Assembly: GCA_029531795.1 (NCBI GenBank)
Contig: JAPEIS010000018.1
Coordinates: 310,001 to 374,000 of the forward strand
Source: Sclerotinia nivalis
Lineage: Eukaryota; Ascomycota; Leotiomycetes; Helotiales; Sclerotiniaceae
Length of the DNA: 64,000 nucleotides
Reading direction: 5' to 3'
This document shows, piece after piece, positions 62,086 through 64,000 of this stretch; within the stretch, counting starts at the first letter, position 1, and each line of letters begins with the position of its first letter. Below the pieces are notes generated by a model that saw only the letters and a program-made list of their open reading frames with translations, was not told where the DNA came from and did no database searches. The position numbers and the translations under genes were made by a program.

Positions 62086-63054
62086 TTACTTCATTGCAGC
62101 TTTTATACTGACACCATACCGCTTAGAACAAACACTCATAACAAAACCACGAATATTCGAGCCAGCTGGGCCAGAAACCTCCACCTGCATTTCACCGAAT
62201 AGCCGCTTGATTGAGAATTCCATATTATCGCGTCTAGCTCCCTTCGCTGCATCCAGATCTTGTAAGCCAGAGGAGCAAGCCTTGATAGTTGGAAAGCTAA
62301 TGGTGATAACCTCGCGAAAGCCTCCAACAGGATGGACGGTGGCTGGGCTTGGCTTTGCACCTGCGTCTGGGTGAGATTGTCCTGGGCTAGCGAAGGTTTT
62401 TCTACTTGGAGTAGTGTGGATGGAAGATTTGGCTCTTTGGCGCTGAGGACGTATTTCAGGCGTAGCTGGCTTGGTAAGTGAAGAGTCCAATGAATTAGCC
62501 ATTCCAATAGCGCGAGGAAATCCAGCACCAAAGGCGCTAGATTCATCGAAGGAGAGCCTTACGACATGGTTGGCGAGACCGGCGTCGTCAAAATAGGTGA
62601 GGTTGTACGAGCTATTTGATTGACTCGTCCATGGAAGCTCTGTCTCCATAGCATATTTCTGATGGTCTTCTCTGTTCTCTGTGATGAAGACTGGGATTTT
62701 CCATAGTCCTAGGTTTGGACAGGGCTCGAGATGCTTGTCTGTAGTACCAGCAATTTGCGAGTCATCTGCGCTGGAAGTTGTTGTTAGAATAGCTGGTGCT
62801 TGCTGACCTGCATCTGGCTCTGTAAAGGCTATAGCGGCGAGTTTCTTCTCATGGCTAGATTGCAAAATCTTAGTAGTAGTGGAAGCTATAGCACTATTAG
62901 CAGCGGTGTTTCTTCCTGTCGTTGCTGCTGCTCCTGCTGCTGCTGTTATTGTTGTTGTTGCTGTTGTTATTGCCATAGTTTTGGCCATTTCTTGCTCATC
63001 CATTAGGCTCTCAAGCTCCTCCAGAGACATCAATATGTTTTTGCTGGTAAACAT
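62086..63054 (-). CDS. Orphan protein, 322 residues
   Basis: Uninterrupted ATG frame (MFTSKNILMSLEELESLMDEQEMAK). Residues about 27-50 are an Ala/Thr/Ile run encoded by a triplet-repeat-like stretch (62920-62980). The middle contains WKIPVFITENREDHQKYAME and SSYNLTYFDDAGLANHVVRLSFDES, plausibly folded. A Ser/Pro-rich linker (TTPSRKTFASPGQSHPDAG) is followed by a conserved-looking end (REVITISFPTIKACSSGL, FGEMQVEVSGPAGSNIRGFVM). No family was recognised. The long open frame in AT-rich surroundings supports a real gene, possibly lineage-specific. Confidence 0.6.
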   Translation of the reverse strand: MFTSKNILMSLEELESLMDEQEMAKTMAITTATTTITAAAGAAATTGRNTAANSAIASTTTKILQSSHEKKLAAIAFTEPDAGQQAPAILTTTSSADDSQIAGTTDKHLEPCPNLGLWKIPVFITENREDHQKYAMETELPWTSQSNSSYNLTYFDDAGLANHVVRLSFDESSAFGAGFPRAIGMANSLDSSLTKPATPEIRPQRQRAKSSIHTTPSRKTFASPGQSHPDAGAKPSPATVHPVGGFREVITISFPTIKACSSGLQDLDAAKGARRDNMEFSIKRLFGEMQVEVSGPAGSNIRGFVMSVCSKRYGVSIKAAMK

Positions 63055-63376
63055 TGTGCATAAAGCTTAATAGTTATTATCTTGGTACCATATTTTGCTA
63101 GAGAGATTGTAAGGATGGTGGTTGAAGTGAGTTCGTACGGTTTTTGAGCACTGAATAAATTTAAAATTAATATTCGCGTATAAACAAAACAAAAATAATG
63201 GCACAAATAAACAAACGGGACGCGACAACATAACATAAAACATCACTTCAAATTTGGAAAGTATTCCTCACCCTTCTCTCCATATCTCTCACTACAACAC
63301 AGCAATACTTAAAGTAACCAGCTAGAATTTTACAGTTAAACATCCAGTAGTCTTTCTTTATGTCTTAATTGCTCTC
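63055..63376. other. Intergenic region
   Basis: 322 bp between two minus-strand genes, holding the upstream region of the orphan gene. Nothing else seen. Confidence 0.4.
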
Positions 63377-63616
63377 TTATATCTTGAATATCCCAGCCAT
63401 ACTCTGACGCATTGCTGGATCCAGGCACCTGAAGAATGAAGTTTCATATTAACAGACAATTCAGTTCTTAGTCCTCTGTATTTGAAATGAGAGCGCCAAA
63501 GCCGCTAAAGTTTGTCAGGCTGAGCTTGGCAGTTGACTTTTGTGCCTTTACCTCGCAGGGACAGTGGTGATGTATTCCTCTTCTGGGACCTGAACCTTGG
63601 GGGTCGGTGTGGTCAT
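63377..63616 (-). CDS. Small spliced gene encoding a 38-residue protein
   Basis: Two exons, 63616-63552 and 63428-63377, separated by a 123-nt intron with a GTAAAG donor and TTCAG acceptor, joined in frame inside an Arg codon. The product begins MTTPTPKVQVPEEEYITTVP, continues ARCLDPAMRQSMAG and ends IFKI. It has no signal peptide or membrane span. The first half is acidic and Pro/Thr-rich, the second half may be an amphipathic helix. Codon choice and a clean stop right after a balanced second exon favour a real gene. Function unknown; a small subunit of a larger complex is one possibility. Confidence 0.5.
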
Positions 63617-64000
63617 TGATTACTCTTTCCAAGGAAGTTAGAATTAGGTGATATCGATCGACGACCCTATAATGAGGCGTGAGTATGAGATCTCAAAAGA
63701 TGTATGCAAACAGCGAACTTTTTCCTATCAACAATCTGTGCAAGCCCATTAATCAGTGAGTATGGTGAGAAAAAAACCTAACATCGGGGCCCTCTTGATG
63801 ATAGCCATGCTAATTAATTCCTAGTACGGAAGGTAGAACGCAGAGGCTGTTGTGGCCAAGCGAATGGCTGAGAATGGTAGGTTTTCAGTTGAGCATCCGA
63901 ATCGTGTTTAAACAGTTGAAAGAATGGAGATCTCTTGAAGACTAAACTTTCACCACAGATCCACTGAGAAGTTTCTCATCAGTCTTCTGTTGTTGGGTGT
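63617..64000. other. Right edge of the window
   Basis: Upstream region of the 38-residue gene; a CTCATTATAG acceptor-like site at about 63668 could end a leader intron. No ORF supported up to the edge. Confidence 0.4.

Overview
The window is nuclear DNA of a filamentous ascomycete. Most genes are split by short introns (about 45-220 nt) with GTAAGT/GTATGT-like donors, CTAAC-type branch sites and YAG acceptors. Intergenic DNA is AT-rich and full of microsatellites. The gene content (Pma1-type proton pump, SepH/Cdc7 septation kinase, fungal complex I 21.3 kDa subunit, 2EXR and MARVEL proteins) fits Pezizomycotina. The overall look suggests Leotiomycetes, possibly Botrytis/Sclerotinia relatives; the genus is inference. 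No CRISPR array, tRNA, rRNA or intact transposon was recognised.

Layout. 0-2.6 kb: no supported gene. 2.6-5.8 kb: plasma-membrane H+-ATPase (+), convergent with a long-chain acyl-CoA synthetase (6.6-9.0 kb, -). 9.8-11.8 kb: O-acetylhomoserine sulfhydrylase (-). 12.2-12.7 kb: a broken membrane-protein gene (-). 13.4-14.0 kb: a MARVEL protein (+). 15.9-20.7 kb (-) and 21.0-29.2 kb (+): a divergent pair, DHX29-like helicase and GCN1, sharing a 330-bp promoter. 29.8-30.4 kb: a probable pseudogene. 30.9-31.8 kb: ribosomal protein eL19 with an intron-split start codon. 32.8-34.6 kb: mitochondrial-type serine hydroxymethyltransferase. 35.2-36.0 kb: complex I 21.3 kDa subunit. 36.6-37.4 kb: 2EXR protein (-). 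37.4-41.1 kb: gene-poor, with a composite microsatellite. 41.1-42.3 kb: BCP-type peroxiredoxin with long tails (-). 44.7-45.4 kb: PRELI/Ups lipid-transfer protein. 46.8-48.0 kb: two small uncharacterised genes (-). 48.4-50.6 kb: a P-loop kinase and dihydrofolate synthase, tail to tail. 51.2-53.0 kb: an orphan Arg/Glu-rich protein. 54.3-59.3 kb: SepH septation kinase. 59.3-64 kb: AT-rich, with orphan ORFs, a Cys-rich remnant, a 322-residue orphan and a tiny spliced gene for 38 residues.

Most intact genes are housekeeping. Three themes recur: translation and its stress control (GCN1, DHX29-like, eL19), one-carbon/sulfur metabolism (SHMT, Fol3, Met17) and membranes/mitochondria (Pma1, Faa, Ups, complex I). 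I see no secondary-metabolite cluster. The least explained signals are the 22-bp-periodic repeat in a MET17 intron, the GCN1/DHX29-like pairing, the peroxiredoxin tails, the in-frame minisatellite of sepH, the 38-residue gene, and the composite repeat with a G-quadruplex motif. Splice sites were placed by eye from reading frame, consensus and family conservation.
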